NCBI RefSeq assembly: GCF_014196745.1
Contig: NZ_JACIEH010000002.1
Span: 1,054,383 to 1,118,382 of the forward strand
Direction of reading: 5' to 3'
From: Sphingomonas kyeonggiensis
Lineage (GTDB): Bacteria; Pseudomonadota; Alphaproteobacteria; Sphingomonadales; Sphingomonadaceae
Length of the DNA: 64,000 nucleotides
Below the pieces are notes generated by a model. That model was given only the letters and a program-made list of their open reading frames with translations. It ran no database searches and had not been told where the DNA came from. Of this stretch, positions 1-7,542 are shown in pieces. Both the position numbers and the translations under genes were made by a program. Each line of letters starts with the position of its first letter. The stretch's first letter is position 1.

Positions 1-905
1 TCTCGCCCGACAATCCCTATTACAAGGACCTGCCCGGCATCGCCGTGCTCGTCGGCGGCATGTGGATCGCGAACCTGAGCTATTGGGGCTTCAACCAGTA
101 CATCATCCAGCGCGCGCTGGCCGCGAAGAACCTGGGCGAGGCGCAGAAGGGCATTACGCTCGCCGCCTATCTCAAGCTCCTCATGCCGGTGATCATCGTG
201 CTGCCGGGCATCGCCGCGGTGATGCTCGCGCCGAACCTGGCGGTGGGCGACGAAGCCTATCCGACGATGCTCAAGCTGCTGCCGCCGGGCCTGCTCGGCC
301 TGGTCTTCGCGGCGCTGGTCGCGGCAATCATCGCGTCGACCGCCTCCAAGATCAATTCGATCGGCACCATCTTCACCCTCGACCTCTATGCCAAGGTGCG
401 CGGCATCAGCACGCGCGGCGAGGACGGCAGCGGCAAGACCGGGCAGGAGAAGCACCTCGTCCTGGTCGGCCGCATCGTCGCCGCGCTGGCCGTGGTGATC
501 GCGATCATCGCCGCCCGGCCGCTGATCGGCCAGTCGGACCAGGCCTTCCAGTTCATCCAGGAATTCTCTGGCTTCTTCACCCCGGGCATCACGGTGATCT
601 TCCTGCTCGGCCTGTTCTGGAAGCCGGCGAGCGAGGCGGGGGCGATCGTCGCGGCGGTGGCTTCGGTGGCGCTGTCCTATGTGTTCAAGGTCGGCATGCC
701 CGACTTCCCCTTCATGAACCGCATGGGCCTGGTCTTCGTGATCAGCCTGGCGCTGGCGGTGATCGTGTCGCTGGTGAAGCCGGCAAAGGCCGAGAAAAAT
801 GTCGTGACCATGGAGGGCGTCAGCTTCAAGACGCCGAACGTGTTCAACGTCGCGGGCGTCGGGGTGATCCTGATCCTCATCGCGCTGTACGGGGTCTGGT
901 GGTGA
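1..905 (+). CDS. Sodium/sugar symporter (SSS/SGLT family), 5' truncated by window edge
   Basis: The frame is open from base 3 and about 300 C-terminal residues are visible; the start lies upstream of the window. Several long hydrophobic helices are present. The stretch around YWGFNQYIIQRALAAKN and the segment FSGFFTPGITVIFLLGLFW are typical of sodium/solute symporters of the SGLT branch, inner-membrane proteins that couple sugar uptake to sodium. The stop overlaps the start of the galactonokinase gene (GTGA), so the two are co-transcribed. The substrate is inferred only from its neighbours: a galactonate-pathway hexose or sugar acid is likely, but glucose or arabinose cannot be excluded. Confidence 0.88.
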   Translation, partial: SPDNPYYKDLPGIAVLVGGMWIANLSYWGFNQYIIQRALAAKNLGEAQKGITLAAYLKLLMPVIIVLPGIAAVMLAPNLAVGDEAYPTMLKLLPPGLLGLVFAALVAAIIASTASKINSIGTIFTLDLYAKVRGISTRGEDGSGKTGQEKHLVLVGRIVAALAVVIAIIAARPLIGQSDQAFQFIQEFSGFFTPGITVIFLLGLFWKPASEAGAIVAAVASVALSYVFKVGMPDFPFMNRMGLVFVISLALAVIVSLVKPAKAEKNVVTMEGVSFKTPNVFNVAGVGVILILIALYGVWW

Positions 906-1765
906 GCTTTTCGGGACCCTTCCTCGCTATCGACTGGGGGACGACCAACCGGCGCGCCTTCTTGATCGAGGGCGGCCAAGTCGTCCGCACCGAGCGTGAC
1001 GACCGCGGCGTGACCTCGGTCACCGACTTCGCGGCCGAGGCTGCGGGCATCCGCTCCCGCTTCGGCGACCTGCCGATGCTGATGGCCGGCATGGTCGGGT
1101 CGAACATCGGCTGGCGAGCGGCGCCCTATGTGCCCGCGCCGGCCGGGGTCGAGGACCTGGCGGCCAATCTGCTCAAGATCGACGACCGCACCGCGATCGT
1201 CCCCGGGGTCTCGGTCACCGGTCCGGCGGACGTGATGCGGGGCGAGGAAGTCCAGCTGCTGGGCGCGGTCGCAGCCGGGCTGGTGCCGCACGACGCGCTG
1301 CTCGCCCAGCCGGGCACGCACTGCAAATGGGCGGAGATGGAAGGCGGGCGGATCGCTCGCTTCACCACCGCGATGACCGGCGAGCTTTTCGCCATGCTGC
1401 GCAAATATGGGCTGCTTTCCTCGCAACTTACCGAGGAGGTCACGCTGGGCCAGGCGTTCCTCGACGGGGTGGAGGAGGGGCGCAAGCGCGACCTCGCCGC
1501 TTCGCTGTTCGGCATCCGCGCCGCCAAGCTGCTGGGCGAGCGCCCGGACTCGGACGCCGCGAGCTTCGCCAGCGGGCTGCTGATCGGCAGCGACGTCGCT
1601 GCCCGGCTCGAGCGGGTGGGGCATGACGAAGTCCATATCCTCGCCGACCCCGTGCTCGGCGGGCTCTATTCGGCGGCGGTCGAAGTGCATGGCCGCCGCG
1701 CCGTGCGGGTCGACAGCCACGCCGCCTTCGTTGCCGGCATCATCGCCATTGGGAGTATATCGTGA
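902..1765 (+). CDS. dgoK: 2-dehydro-3-deoxygalactonokinase
   Basis: This 287-residue protein would phosphorylate 2-dehydro-3-deoxygalactonate with ATP in the DeLey-Doudoroff galactonate pathway. The N-terminus AIDWGTTNRRAFLIEGG is the ASKHA-type phosphate-binding loop of the DgoK family, followed by the family-typical MAGMVGSNIGW and the central QPGTHCKWAEMEGGRI. The length matches the family. The chosen start is the GTG at 902, which overlaps the symporter stop by 4 bases. The frame stays open further upstream, but that part is only a shadow of the symporter gene. It is followed by another 4-base overlap with the aldolase gene, so symporter, kinase and aldolase are probably translationally coupled. 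Confidence 0.93.
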   Translation: MSFSGPFLAIDWGTTNRRAFLIEGGQVVRTERDDRGVTSVTDFAAEAAGIRSRFGDLPMLMAGMVGSNIGWRAAPYVPAPAGVEDLAANLLKIDDRTAIVPGVSVTGPADVMRGEEVQLLGAVAAGLVPHDALLAQPGTHCKWAEMEGGRIARFTTAMTGELFAMLRKYGLLSSQLTEEVTLGQAFLDGVEEGRKRDLAASLFGIRAAKLLGERPDSDAASFASGLLIGSDVAARLERVGHDEVHILADPVLGGLYSAAVEVHGRRAVRVDSHAAFVAGIIAIGSIS

Positions 1766-2391
1766 GCCATATCGCCGCCTTCGACACCGCCTTTGCCCGC
1801 TGCCCGCTGGTCGCGATCCTGCGCGGGGTGAAGCCCGATGAGGTAGAGGAGATCGGCGAAGCGCTTGTTTCGGCAGGCTTTACCCTGATCGAAGTGCCGA
1901 TGAACTCGCCCGATCCGCTCGACAGCATCGCGCGGCTGGCCAAGCGCTTCGAGGGCAGGGCGGTGATCGGCGCGGGCACGGTGCTGCGCGAGGCGCAGGT
2001 CGCCGAGGTCGAGGCCGTCGGCGGCACGATGATCATCTCGCCCAACGCCAACCTCAAGGTGATCGCCGCCAGCGCCGCCCGCGGGCTGGTGTCGCTGCCC
2101 GGCATCTTCACGATGAGCGAGGCCTTTGCCGCGCTCGACACGGGCGCCACCGCGCTCAAGCTGTTCCCGGCCGAGGCAGCGAGCCCCAATGTTCTCAAGG
2201 CGATGCGCGCCGTGCTGCCCAAGGACGCGCGGGTGCTGCCGGTGGGCGGCATCGCGCCCGACACCATGGCCCCGTGGCGCGCCGCCGGCGCCCCCGGCTT
2301 CGGGCTCGGATCGGCACTCTACAAGCCGGGGATGACCGCCGCCGAGGTGGGGGCCAATGCCCGCGCCTTCGTGGCCGCGCTGGCGGACTGA
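1762..2391 (+). CDS. dgoA: 2-dehydro-3-deoxy-6-phosphogalactonate aldolase
   Basis: This 209-residue class I aldolase of the KDPG/KDPGal family would cleave 2-dehydro-3-deoxy-6-phosphogalactonate to pyruvate and glyceraldehyde 3-phosphate. Visible hallmarks are CPLVAILRGV near the N-terminus, the acidic IEVPMNSP motif (Glu44) and the Schiff-base lysine in ALKLFPAE (Lys133). The phosphate-binding VGGIAPD loop follows. The GTG start overlaps the dgoK stop by 4 bases. Together with dgoK and the symporter it completes the last two steps of galactonate breakdown. The galactose dehydrogenase and galactonate dehydratase genes are not in the window and may lie upstream. Confidence 0.93.
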   Translation: MSHIAAFDTAFARCPLVAILRGVKPDEVEEIGEALVSAGFTLIEVPMNSPDPLDSIARLAKRFEGRAVIGAGTVLREAQVAEVEAVGGTMIISPNANLKVIAASAARGLVSLPGIFTMSEAFAALDTGATALKLFPAEAASPNVLKAMRAVLPKDARVLPVGGIAPDTMAPWRAAGAPGFGLGSALYKPGMTAAEVGANARAFVAALAD

Positions 2392-2414
2392 AACGGACAT
2401 CGATCGTGGCAAAG

Positions 2415-2446
2415 TTTGCGACCTGAGGCTTGTCTTGGGTCGCAAA
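2415..2446. promoter_or_regulatory. Inverted repeat downstream of dgoA
   Basis: A perfect 9-bp inverted repeat, TTTGCGACC (2415-2423) and GGTCGCAAA (2438-2446), is separated by 14 bases. There is no T-tract after it, so it is not a classical terminator. It may be an operator or an mRNA-stabilising hairpin between dgoA and the GH43 gene. Confidence 0.5.
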
Positions 2447-2471
2447 TTATATGATAAGTCATCTCATATAA
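2447..2471. promoter_or_regulatory. AT-rich palindromic operator candidate before the GH43 gene
   Basis: TTATATGA (2447-2454) and TCATATAA (2464-2471) form a perfect 8-bp inverted repeat around a 9-base centre, ending 14 bases before the GH43 start codon. The symmetry, AT-richness and position suit a sugar-responsive repressor site, for example of a GntR- or LacI-type regulator. The regulator itself is not in the window. Confidence 0.5.
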
Positions 2472-2485
2472 GCGGGAGAGATGCC

Positions 2486-3523
2486 ATGAAGACGCGCGAC
2501 CTCTGGAGCGGGGCGGTGATTGCCGCGGCCCTGTGCCTGGGCACCGGAACCGTATCGGCACAGAACGCTCCGGTCGCGGAAGTTGGCACCTACACCAATC
2601 CGCTGCTCCCATCGGGCCCCGATCCCTGGATCACCCAGGTCGACGGCACCTATTACTACATGCACACCCAGCGCGACGGCATCACGCTGTACCGGACGCG
2701 GAACATCGCGGACCTGGCCAATGCGGAGCAGAAGCTGGTCTGGACCCCGCCCAAGGAGGGGCCGAACGCGCATCTGGTATGGGCGCCCGAGCTGCACCGC
2801 ATCGGCAAGAGCTGGTTCCTCTACTACACCGCCACTGCAAGCGGTTTCAGCGACGACGCCCACCGCGCAGTGTTCGTGTTGGAGAACAAAGCGTCCGATC
2901 CGCTCAGCGGCACCTGGATCGACCGGGGCCGGATCAACACCGCCCATGCCGGGATCGACGGCACCAGCTTCGAATATCGCGGCAAGCGCTACTTCGTCTA
3001 TTCGCCCTATCTTGGGCCGGACAGCGGCCTGGCGATCGCCGAGATGGCGAACCCGTGGACGCTCAAGGGCAAGGAGCAGGTGATCGCCATGCCCGACCAG
3101 CCCTGGGAACGGCTCGACGGGCGCCAGATCCTCGAGGGGCCGGAATTCCTGCTGGGGCCGAAGGGCGACCTGTTCCTGACCTATTCGGCGAGCCCGTGCT
3201 GGTCGGACGATTACGCGCTCGGCCTGCTGCGCGCGGCGCCCGGCGCCAACCCCCTCGATCCCAAGGTGTGGAGCAAGTCGCCGACGCCGGTGCTCCACAA
3301 GGGGAATGGTGTGTTCGCCACCGGCCATAACGGCTTCTTCAAGTCGCCCGACGGCAAGGAGGACTGGATCATCTACCACGCCAATGCGGCGGCGGGGATG
3401 AAGTGTACGCCGAAGCGCGCGCCGCACATCCAGAAGTTCGGCTGGACCGCGGACGGCCGGCCCGATTTCGGCTTGCCCGTGCCCGAAGGCGCACCGCAGA
3501 AGGTGCCGTCCGGTACGCGCTGA
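2486..3523 (+). CDS. Secreted glycoside hydrolase family 43 (arabinanase/arabinofuranosidase/xylosidase type)
   Basis: This is a 345-residue protein with a Sec signal peptide (positive MKTRD, a hydrophobic stretch, and a cleavage-like VSA|Q near residue 23). GH43 enzymes are five-bladed beta-propellers with an Asp/Asp/Glu triad. Candidates here are Asp46 in SGPDPWI, Asp158 in IDGTSFEYRG and Glu217 in LEGPEF; WAPELH is also typical. The start chosen is the ATG at 2486, after AGCGGGAGAG and just before the signal peptide. The exact substrate (arabinan, arabinoxylan or xylan side chains) cannot be told. Its place after the galactonate genes suggests release of plant-polymer sugars in the periplasm or outside the cell. 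Confidence 0.85.
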   Translation: MKTRDLWSGAVIAAALCLGTGTVSAQNAPVAEVGTYTNPLLPSGPDPWITQVDGTYYYMHTQRDGITLYRTRNIADLANAEQKLVWTPPKEGPNAHLVWAPELHRIGKSWFLYYTATASGFSDDAHRAVFVLENKASDPLSGTWIDRGRINTAHAGIDGTSFEYRGKRYFVYSPYLGPDSGLAIAEMANPWTLKGKEQVIAMPDQPWERLDGRQILEGPEFLLGPKGDLFLTYSASPCWSDDYALGLLRAAPGANPLDPKVWSKSPTPVLHKGNGVFATGHNGFFKSPDGKEDWIIYHANAAAGMKCTPKRAPHIQKFGWTADGRPDFGLPVPEGAPQKVPSGTR

Positions 3524-3560
3524 TACGAGACCATAACCGTCAATAGCCTGGAGGGGATAT

Positions 3561-4736
3561 ATGCACTGGATGTCACGTGGAGCCCTGATTGCCTCGTTGC
3601 TGATCGCCGCCCCGGTGGAGGCCCGCGCGGGGCCGGACGGCTGGACGCCGGCCTGGACCGCCAGCATGTGGCAGGCGAACCAGCCCGCCCAGCGCGTGTC
3701 GGTGGAGAATGCGACGTTGCGCATGCAGGTGCGCGTCGGCGCGGCGGGCGAGAAGGTCCGCATCCAGCTGGCGAACGATTATGGCCCGGCGATGCGGATC
3801 GGCGCGGCGAGCGTGCGGATCGCCGGCGGCAAGCCGGTGCGCGTGACCTTTGACGGGCAGGGCCAGGGTCAGCTGCGCAACGGCGCGCCGCTGGTCAGCG
3901 ATCCGGTGGCATTGCCGGTCAAGGCGTTCGACCTGATCGAAGTGTCGCTCTACATGCCCGACAAGGTCGATATCGACACGGTGCACGGCGCGGGTGGGGC
4001 GAAGACCGCGATCTCGCCGGCGGGCGACTTCACCGACAAGGATTTCGCGCCGGCGAGCCAGTCCGGTCCGCGCCCGCTGCTCGCCGAAGTCGATGTGCTG
4101 GGCGCCAAGCCGCGCCCGGTGATCGTCGCCTATGGCGACTCGATCACCGACAATACCGGCTGCGCGAACGACGCGGTACCGGTGTGCCGCTGGGGCGACG
4201 TGCTCGGCCGGCGGCTGGCGGCGGCGGGCATGCCGCATGTGGTGGTGACCCAGGCGATCGGCGGCAACCGCATCCTGTCGAACGGCACGGGCCCGAGCGC
4301 GCTCGCCCGCTTCGACCGTGACGTGCTGGCGCTGCCGGGCGTGACGCATGTCGTGATGCTCGAGGGGATCAACGACATCGGCGGATCGGGCCGGAACAAC
4401 GGCCCGGTGGTCAGCGCGGCGGACCTCAAGTCCGGCTTCCGCCAGATCGTCCAGCGCGCCCATGCGCACGGCATCAAGGTGATCGGCCTGACCATCCTGC
4501 CATTCGAGGGCGCGGGCTACCAGACCCCGGAGGGCGAGGCGCTGCGGAGCGAGATCAACGAGTGGATCCGCACTTCCGGCACGTTCGACGCGGTGGTCGA
4601 CATGGAAAAGGTCGTGGCGGACCCGGCCAACCCGAAGCGCCTCGCCTCGGCGCTGCAGGGCGGGGACAATCTCCACCCGAACGGCGCGGGCGAGACGAAG
4701 ATGGGCGAGGCGATCCCGCTGAAGCTGTTCAAATAG
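3561..4736 (+). CDS. Secreted SGNH/GDSL hydrolase
   Basis: This 391-residue protein has an N-terminal signal peptide ending around residue 22. The SGNH blocks are visible: block I VAYGDSITD with the nucleophile Ser194, block III GINDIGGS, and the C-terminal DNLHPNGAG with Asp369 and His372. About 190 residues precede the catalytic domain and look like a beta-rich accessory domain. The family includes secreted esterases and acetylxylan esterases. Next to a GH43 enzyme, polysaccharide de-esterification is a reasonable inference. The ATG at 3561 follows GGAGGGG at good spacing, 37 bases after the GH43 gene, so both are likely in one transcript. Confidence 0.85.
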   Translation: MHWMSRGALIASLLIAAPVEARAGPDGWTPAWTASMWQANQPAQRVSVENATLRMQVRVGAAGEKVRIQLANDYGPAMRIGAASVRIAGGKPVRVTFDGQGQGQLRNGAPLVSDPVALPVKAFDLIEVSLYMPDKVDIDTVHGAGGAKTAISPAGDFTDKDFAPASQSGPRPLLAEVDVLGAKPRPVIVAYGDSITDNTGCANDAVPVCRWGDVLGRRLAAAGMPHVVVTQAIGGNRILSNGTGPSALARFDRDVLALPGVTHVVMLEGINDIGGSGRNNGPVVSAADLKSGFRQIVQRAHAHGIKVIGLTILPFEGAGYQTPEGEALRSEINEWIRTSGTFDAVVDMEKVVADPANPKRLASALQGGDNLHPNGAGETKMGEAIPLKLFK

Positions 4737-4764
4737 GTTTCCGGTTCCCCAAGGGGAGGCAAGC

Positions 4765-4804
4765 GGCTGTCGGCAAGGTGCGAGAGACACCCTTGCCGGC
4801 AGCC
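4765..4804. terminator. Strong stem-loop after the sugar operon
   Basis: GGCTGTCGGCAAGG (4765-4778) pairs with CCTTGCCGGCAGCC (4791-4804), a 14-bp stem with one G-T position and a 12-base loop. It starts 28 bases after the SGNH stop. No T-run follows, so it may act as a stabilising hairpin or a weak terminator. Confidence 0.5.
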
Positions 4805-5177
4805 CATGCCACGCCGAAATCGCGGCTGGTGCGATATCCCGGCCATCGCCGGCGAGTCGAACAAGCATCCCGCGCAAGATTGCACCGAAACCGTGCGAGC
4901 TACTCGGCAGATGGGCGCAAGAATTTCGGGCCCAGGTCTTGCGTGTTGAAAGTAGAGTGGAATTCCTGGTTAATATTTTATTCAAGAACTGAAATGGACT
5001 CTTTGGCGGTTTTGAAATAACCTCCAGCCTCCGCAGCGATGGATCGCCGGTCGATTCCGGCATCGGTCAGTGCGGACAGCCCGAATAAGGTCGCAGACAT
5101 TCTTGCCCAAATGTCCTGGCGCGCATCTCGATGCAGCGGTGTGCCAAGTCGTGTCGTTATCTGGGGAATTGGCGATC
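4805..5177 (+). promoter_or_regulatory. Leader region of the sigma-54 activator gene
   Basis: No convincing gene is seen in these 373 bases. The segment around 4930-5010 is AT-richer than its surroundings and holds a possible sigma-70 promoter, TTGAAA (4946-4951) and TTAATA (4970-4975), with an 18-base spacer. If used, the activator mRNA would have a leader of about 200 bases. The open frame of the activator extends upstream to about 5070, but that part is not protein-like. Confidence 0.3.
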
Positions 5178-6494
5178 ATGATTCATGGCTGGCCGAGACT
5201 GGTCCTGCTTGGCGGAAACGATGAGATCCGCGGGCGGATCGATCGGGTAGCCTGCTCGCTTGGGGCCGGGTTGCGCGTGATCGAGACCGCGCCCGACGGA
5301 AACGACCGGCTTTGCGACCAGGTACAGATCGCCCTGATGTCGATGCCGGCGCCGCGGGCGGCGTTTGCCCAGATGCGGCGGGCATTCCCGGCGGCGCGGG
5401 TGATCGTGTTCGGCAGCGACGCCTCGCAACAGGCCGCGATCGAGGCATTCCGATCGGGTGCCGATGATTTCATCGCACGCGACATGGACGAGAGCCAGCT
5501 CGCCCAGTTGCTCGGCGGACATCTCGATCCCGATGCGCAGCCCGATGCAACCGACGGGATGGCCGGGCGCAGCGCCGCGCTGACGGCGGCGCGGGATTAT
5601 GCGTTGCGGCTCGCACCCAGCAATGTGAGCGTATTGGTCACCGGCGAGACGGGGACGGGCAAGGACTGCTTCGCCGCCTTGCTCCATCGGCGCGGGCGGC
5701 GTGCGCGCGGTCCCCTGGTGGCGCTCAACTGCGCGGCGATCCCCGACGGGCTGCTGGAGGGGGAATTGTTCGGCTATGAGCGCGGCGCCTTTTCGGGGGC
5801 GCTCACGGCCTATCCGGGCAAGCTCAAGCTGGCGGATGGCGGTACGCTGCTGCTCGACGAGATCGGCGAGCTGAGCCTTGCCGGCCAGGCGAAGCTGCTC
5901 CGTGCGATCGAATCGCGCGAGGTATATCGGCTCGGCGCGACCGCGCCGACCCGCTTCGACGCCCGGATCGTCGCGACCACCAACCGCGACCTGCGCGCCG
6001 AGATCGAAAGCGGCGGCTTCCGCGAGGACCTGTTCTACCGGCTGGCGGTCGCCTGCATCGAGCTTCCGCCGCTGCGCGACCGGCGGGAGGACATCATGCC
6101 GATCGCCTGCCACCTGCTGCGCGAACTCGCGGCGTCGTCGTCGCTGCCGGTGCCGGCGATCGCATGCGGGGTCGCAGCGGTGCTCGAAGGGCATGACTGG
6201 CCGGGCAATGTCCGCGAGCTGCGCAACGTGATCGAGATCGCGCTGGTCACCTGCAATGCCGGCCAGATCACTCCCGACGACCTGCCATCCTATCTCTTCG
6301 CCTGTGCGCCGGCATTACGGCAGGGGCAGGGGCAGGGCGAGGACGAGCGCGGCATCCTGCTCCAGGCGCTGGAGCGGGCAGGGGGCAACAAGAGCGTCGC
6401 GGCCAAGGCGCTCAGCTGCTCGCGGATGACGCTGTACCGCAAGCTCGCCCGGCATGGCCTGATCGAGGAATCGGCGATCCTCTCGATGGTGTGA
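5178..6494 (+). CDS. Sigma-54-dependent transcriptional activator (NtrC-type enhancer-binding protein)
   Basis: This 438-residue protein has three parts. Residues 1-115 look like a receiver domain. Residues 125-350 are a sigma-54-activating AAA+ domain with Walker A GETGTGKD (156-163), a sigma-54 contact loop GAFSGA (203-208; the usual form is GAFTGA) and Walker B LLLDEIGE (Asp227). Residues 395-430 are a Fis-type helix-turn-helix (GGNKSVAAKALSCSRMTLYR). The receiver-like part has no visible phospho-acceptor: where an Asp is expected at the end of strand 3 it reads QIALMSMPAP. Control is therefore probably not by phosphorylation. The ATG at 5178 begins the first beta-strand (WPRLVLLGG). It lies immediately upstream of a -24/-12 promoter that opens the injection-system operon, so it is probably its dedicated activator. 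Confidence 0.9.
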   Translation: MIHGWPRLVLLGGNDEIRGRIDRVACSLGAGLRVIETAPDGNDRLCDQVQIALMSMPAPRAAFAQMRRAFPAARVIVFGSDASQQAAIEAFRSGADDFIARDMDESQLAQLLGGHLDPDAQPDATDGMAGRSAALTAARDYALRLAPSNVSVLVTGETGTGKDCFAALLHRRGRRARGPLVALNCAAIPDGLLEGELFGYERGAFSGALTAYPGKLKLADGGTLLLDEIGELSLAGQAKLLRAIESREVYRLGATAPTRFDARIVATTNRDLRAEIESGGFREDLFYRLAVACIELPPLRDRREDIMPIACHLLRELAASSSLPVPAIACGVAAVLEGHDWPGNVRELRNVIEIALVTCNAGQITPDDLPSYLFACAPALRQGQGQGEDERGILLQALERAGGNKSVAAKALSCSRMTLYRKLARHGLIEESAILSMV

Positions 6495-6508
6495 CGCTGC
6501 TGTCCACC

Positions 6509-6554
6509 CTGTGACAGCACCTGTTACAGATTCTGTCTCGTCCGATGTAACATC
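6509..6554. promoter_or_regulatory. Three TGTNACA palindromes, likely upstream activating sites
   Basis: CTGTGACAG (6509-6517), CTGTTACAG (6521-6529) and GATGTAACATC (6544-6554) are each palindromic around one base and share TGTNACA. Their centres (6513, 6525, 6549) are 12 and 24 bp apart, and the block lies about 50-95 bp upstream of the -24 element. This is the expected place for an enhancer-binding protein. A 10-bp direct repeat TCTGTCTCGT (6532-6541 and 6558-6567) is interleaved. Confidence 0.65.
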
Positions 6555-6604
6555 GCCTCTGTCTCGTTCACGCCAATTCCTTTGAAAGCAATCGCTTAGC
6601 GGCT

Positions 6605-6620
6605 TGGCAAGGGACTTGCA
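6605..6620 (+). promoter_or_regulatory. Sigma-54 (-24/-12) promoter of the injection-system operon
   Basis: TGGCAAGGGACTTGCA matches the sigma-54 consensus TGGCAC-N5-TTGCA closely, with GG at 6606-6607 and GC at 6618-6619 exactly 10 bases apart. Transcription would begin near 6631, about 30 bases before the first gene of the operon. It lies directly after a sigma-54 activator gene. Confidence 0.85.
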
Positions 6621-6661
6621 GAGATGCCCCCGACCGGATGCACCCGGTCAGGGGACAGGCG

Positions 6662-6931
6662 ATGGGGGAATTTCCACGCACCGACGCACCCGAGCTCTGG
6701 CCGGCCGGTCGTGCGCGCCCCTATTCCAACCATGTCGAGATCGCGTTCAACGTCTCCGAGGTCGAGCTCTGCTTCGCCCAGGCATTCGACGGCGACGGGC
6801 GGCTGGCGCCGCACAGCTGGATCCAGACCACGCCGGTCCACCTCGTCAGCTTCGGCGAGGCGATCCGCCGGACGATCGATTCCTATGAGGAGCGTTATGG
6901 CCGGCTCCCGCAGCACCGGGAGGAACGCTGA
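6662..6931 (+). CDS. DUF3467-like small protein, first gene of the operon
   Basis: This 89-residue protein has the pattern of the DUF3467 family: an early YSNHVEIAFNVSEVELCF strand pair, then a TTPVHLVSFGEAIRRTI helix and a final YEERYG. The function of the family is unknown, though such proteins recur near phage-tail-like loci. The ATG at 6662 is chosen because AGGGGACAGG lies just upstream; the frame is also open back to an ATG at 6638, which sits too close to the predicted transcription start for a good ribosome site. It is the first gene after the sigma-54 promoter, 2 bases before the next gene, so it may be a structural or assembly component. Confidence 0.65.
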   Translation: MGEFPRTDAPELWPAGRARPYSNHVEIAFNVSEVELCFAQAFDGDGRLAPHSWIQTTPVHLVSFGEAIRRTIDSYEERYGRLPQHREER

Positions 6932-6933
6932 CC

Positions 6934-7542
6934 ATGGCGGGTCTCGCGGCGGTCAACCAGGTGGGCGAAAGCATCGTCAAGCTGCTCGACGCGCGGCGGG
7001 AGCTGCTGTCCGCCGACGGGCTGCTGGGGCCGGTGCCCAAGGCGCTCAAGATCAACCATCTCTCGCTCGGCGACCTGGCCACCAAGACCGAGCCAACCAG
7101 CGACTGCTCGCTGACCTGCTACCGGGTGAAGATGTCCGATCATCCGGCGCAGCGGCTGCGGACCGGCGACGCGCCGTCCTCGACCAGCCTCGCGGTCGAT
7201 CTCCACTATCTGGTCACCGCCTGGCCGAGCAAGGTGGCCGACGAGCAGGCGATCATCAGCTGGGTGATGCTCGAGCTGCTCGCCAACCCGCTGCTCGATC
7301 GCTCGCTGCTGCCCAATGACGGCAGCTGGGGCAGCGACGAGACCGTGCAGATCGTCCCGGACACGATGAGCGACGACGAGCTGTTCCGCATCTGGGGCGC
7401 GCTCCAGCGCCGCTATCGGATGTCGGCGACGTTCAAGGCACGGGTGGTGCGGATCGGCTATGGCCAGACGCCGGACTATCCCGCGGTGGTCGCCAGCCGC
7501 TTCGGCTTCGCCAATGTCGATCCGATGGCGGAGACGGTGTGA
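6934..7542 (+). CDS. Pvc16/Afp16-like protein (DUF4255), tube-terminating cap
   Basis: This 202-residue protein has the layout of DUF4255: an N-terminal helix (VGESIVKLLDAR), a central beta-rich part with LAVDLHYLVTAW, then ISWVMLELLANPLLDR and a C-terminal strand-rich end. In Afp and PVC particles the DUF4255 protein caps the distal tip of tube and sheath and fixes particle length. Its stop overlaps the next start by one base (TGATG). Finding it at the front of the operon rather than at the end, as in Afp/PVC, is common in other eCIS lineages. Confidence 0.8.
   Translation: MAGLAAVNQVGESIVKLLDARRELLSADGLLGPVPKALKINHLSLGDLATKTEPTSDCSLTCYRVKMSDHPAQRLRTGDAPSSTSLAVDLHYLVTAWPSKVADEQAIISWVMLELLANPLLDRSLLPNDGSWGSDETVQIVPDTMSDDELFRIWGALQRRYRMSATFKARVVRIGYGQTPDYPAVVASRFGFANVDPMAETV

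Noticed and set aside
62..901. Long open frame upstream of dgoK in the same frame
   Set aside because: It lies inside the symporter gene in another frame, is Arg/Pro-rich without family similarity, and the GTG at 902 gives the correct DgoK N-terminus.
2357..2485. N-terminal extension of the GH43 protein
   Set aside because: The signal peptide begins at the ATG at 2486, after a ribosome site; the extension overlaps dgoA and the operator-like repeats.
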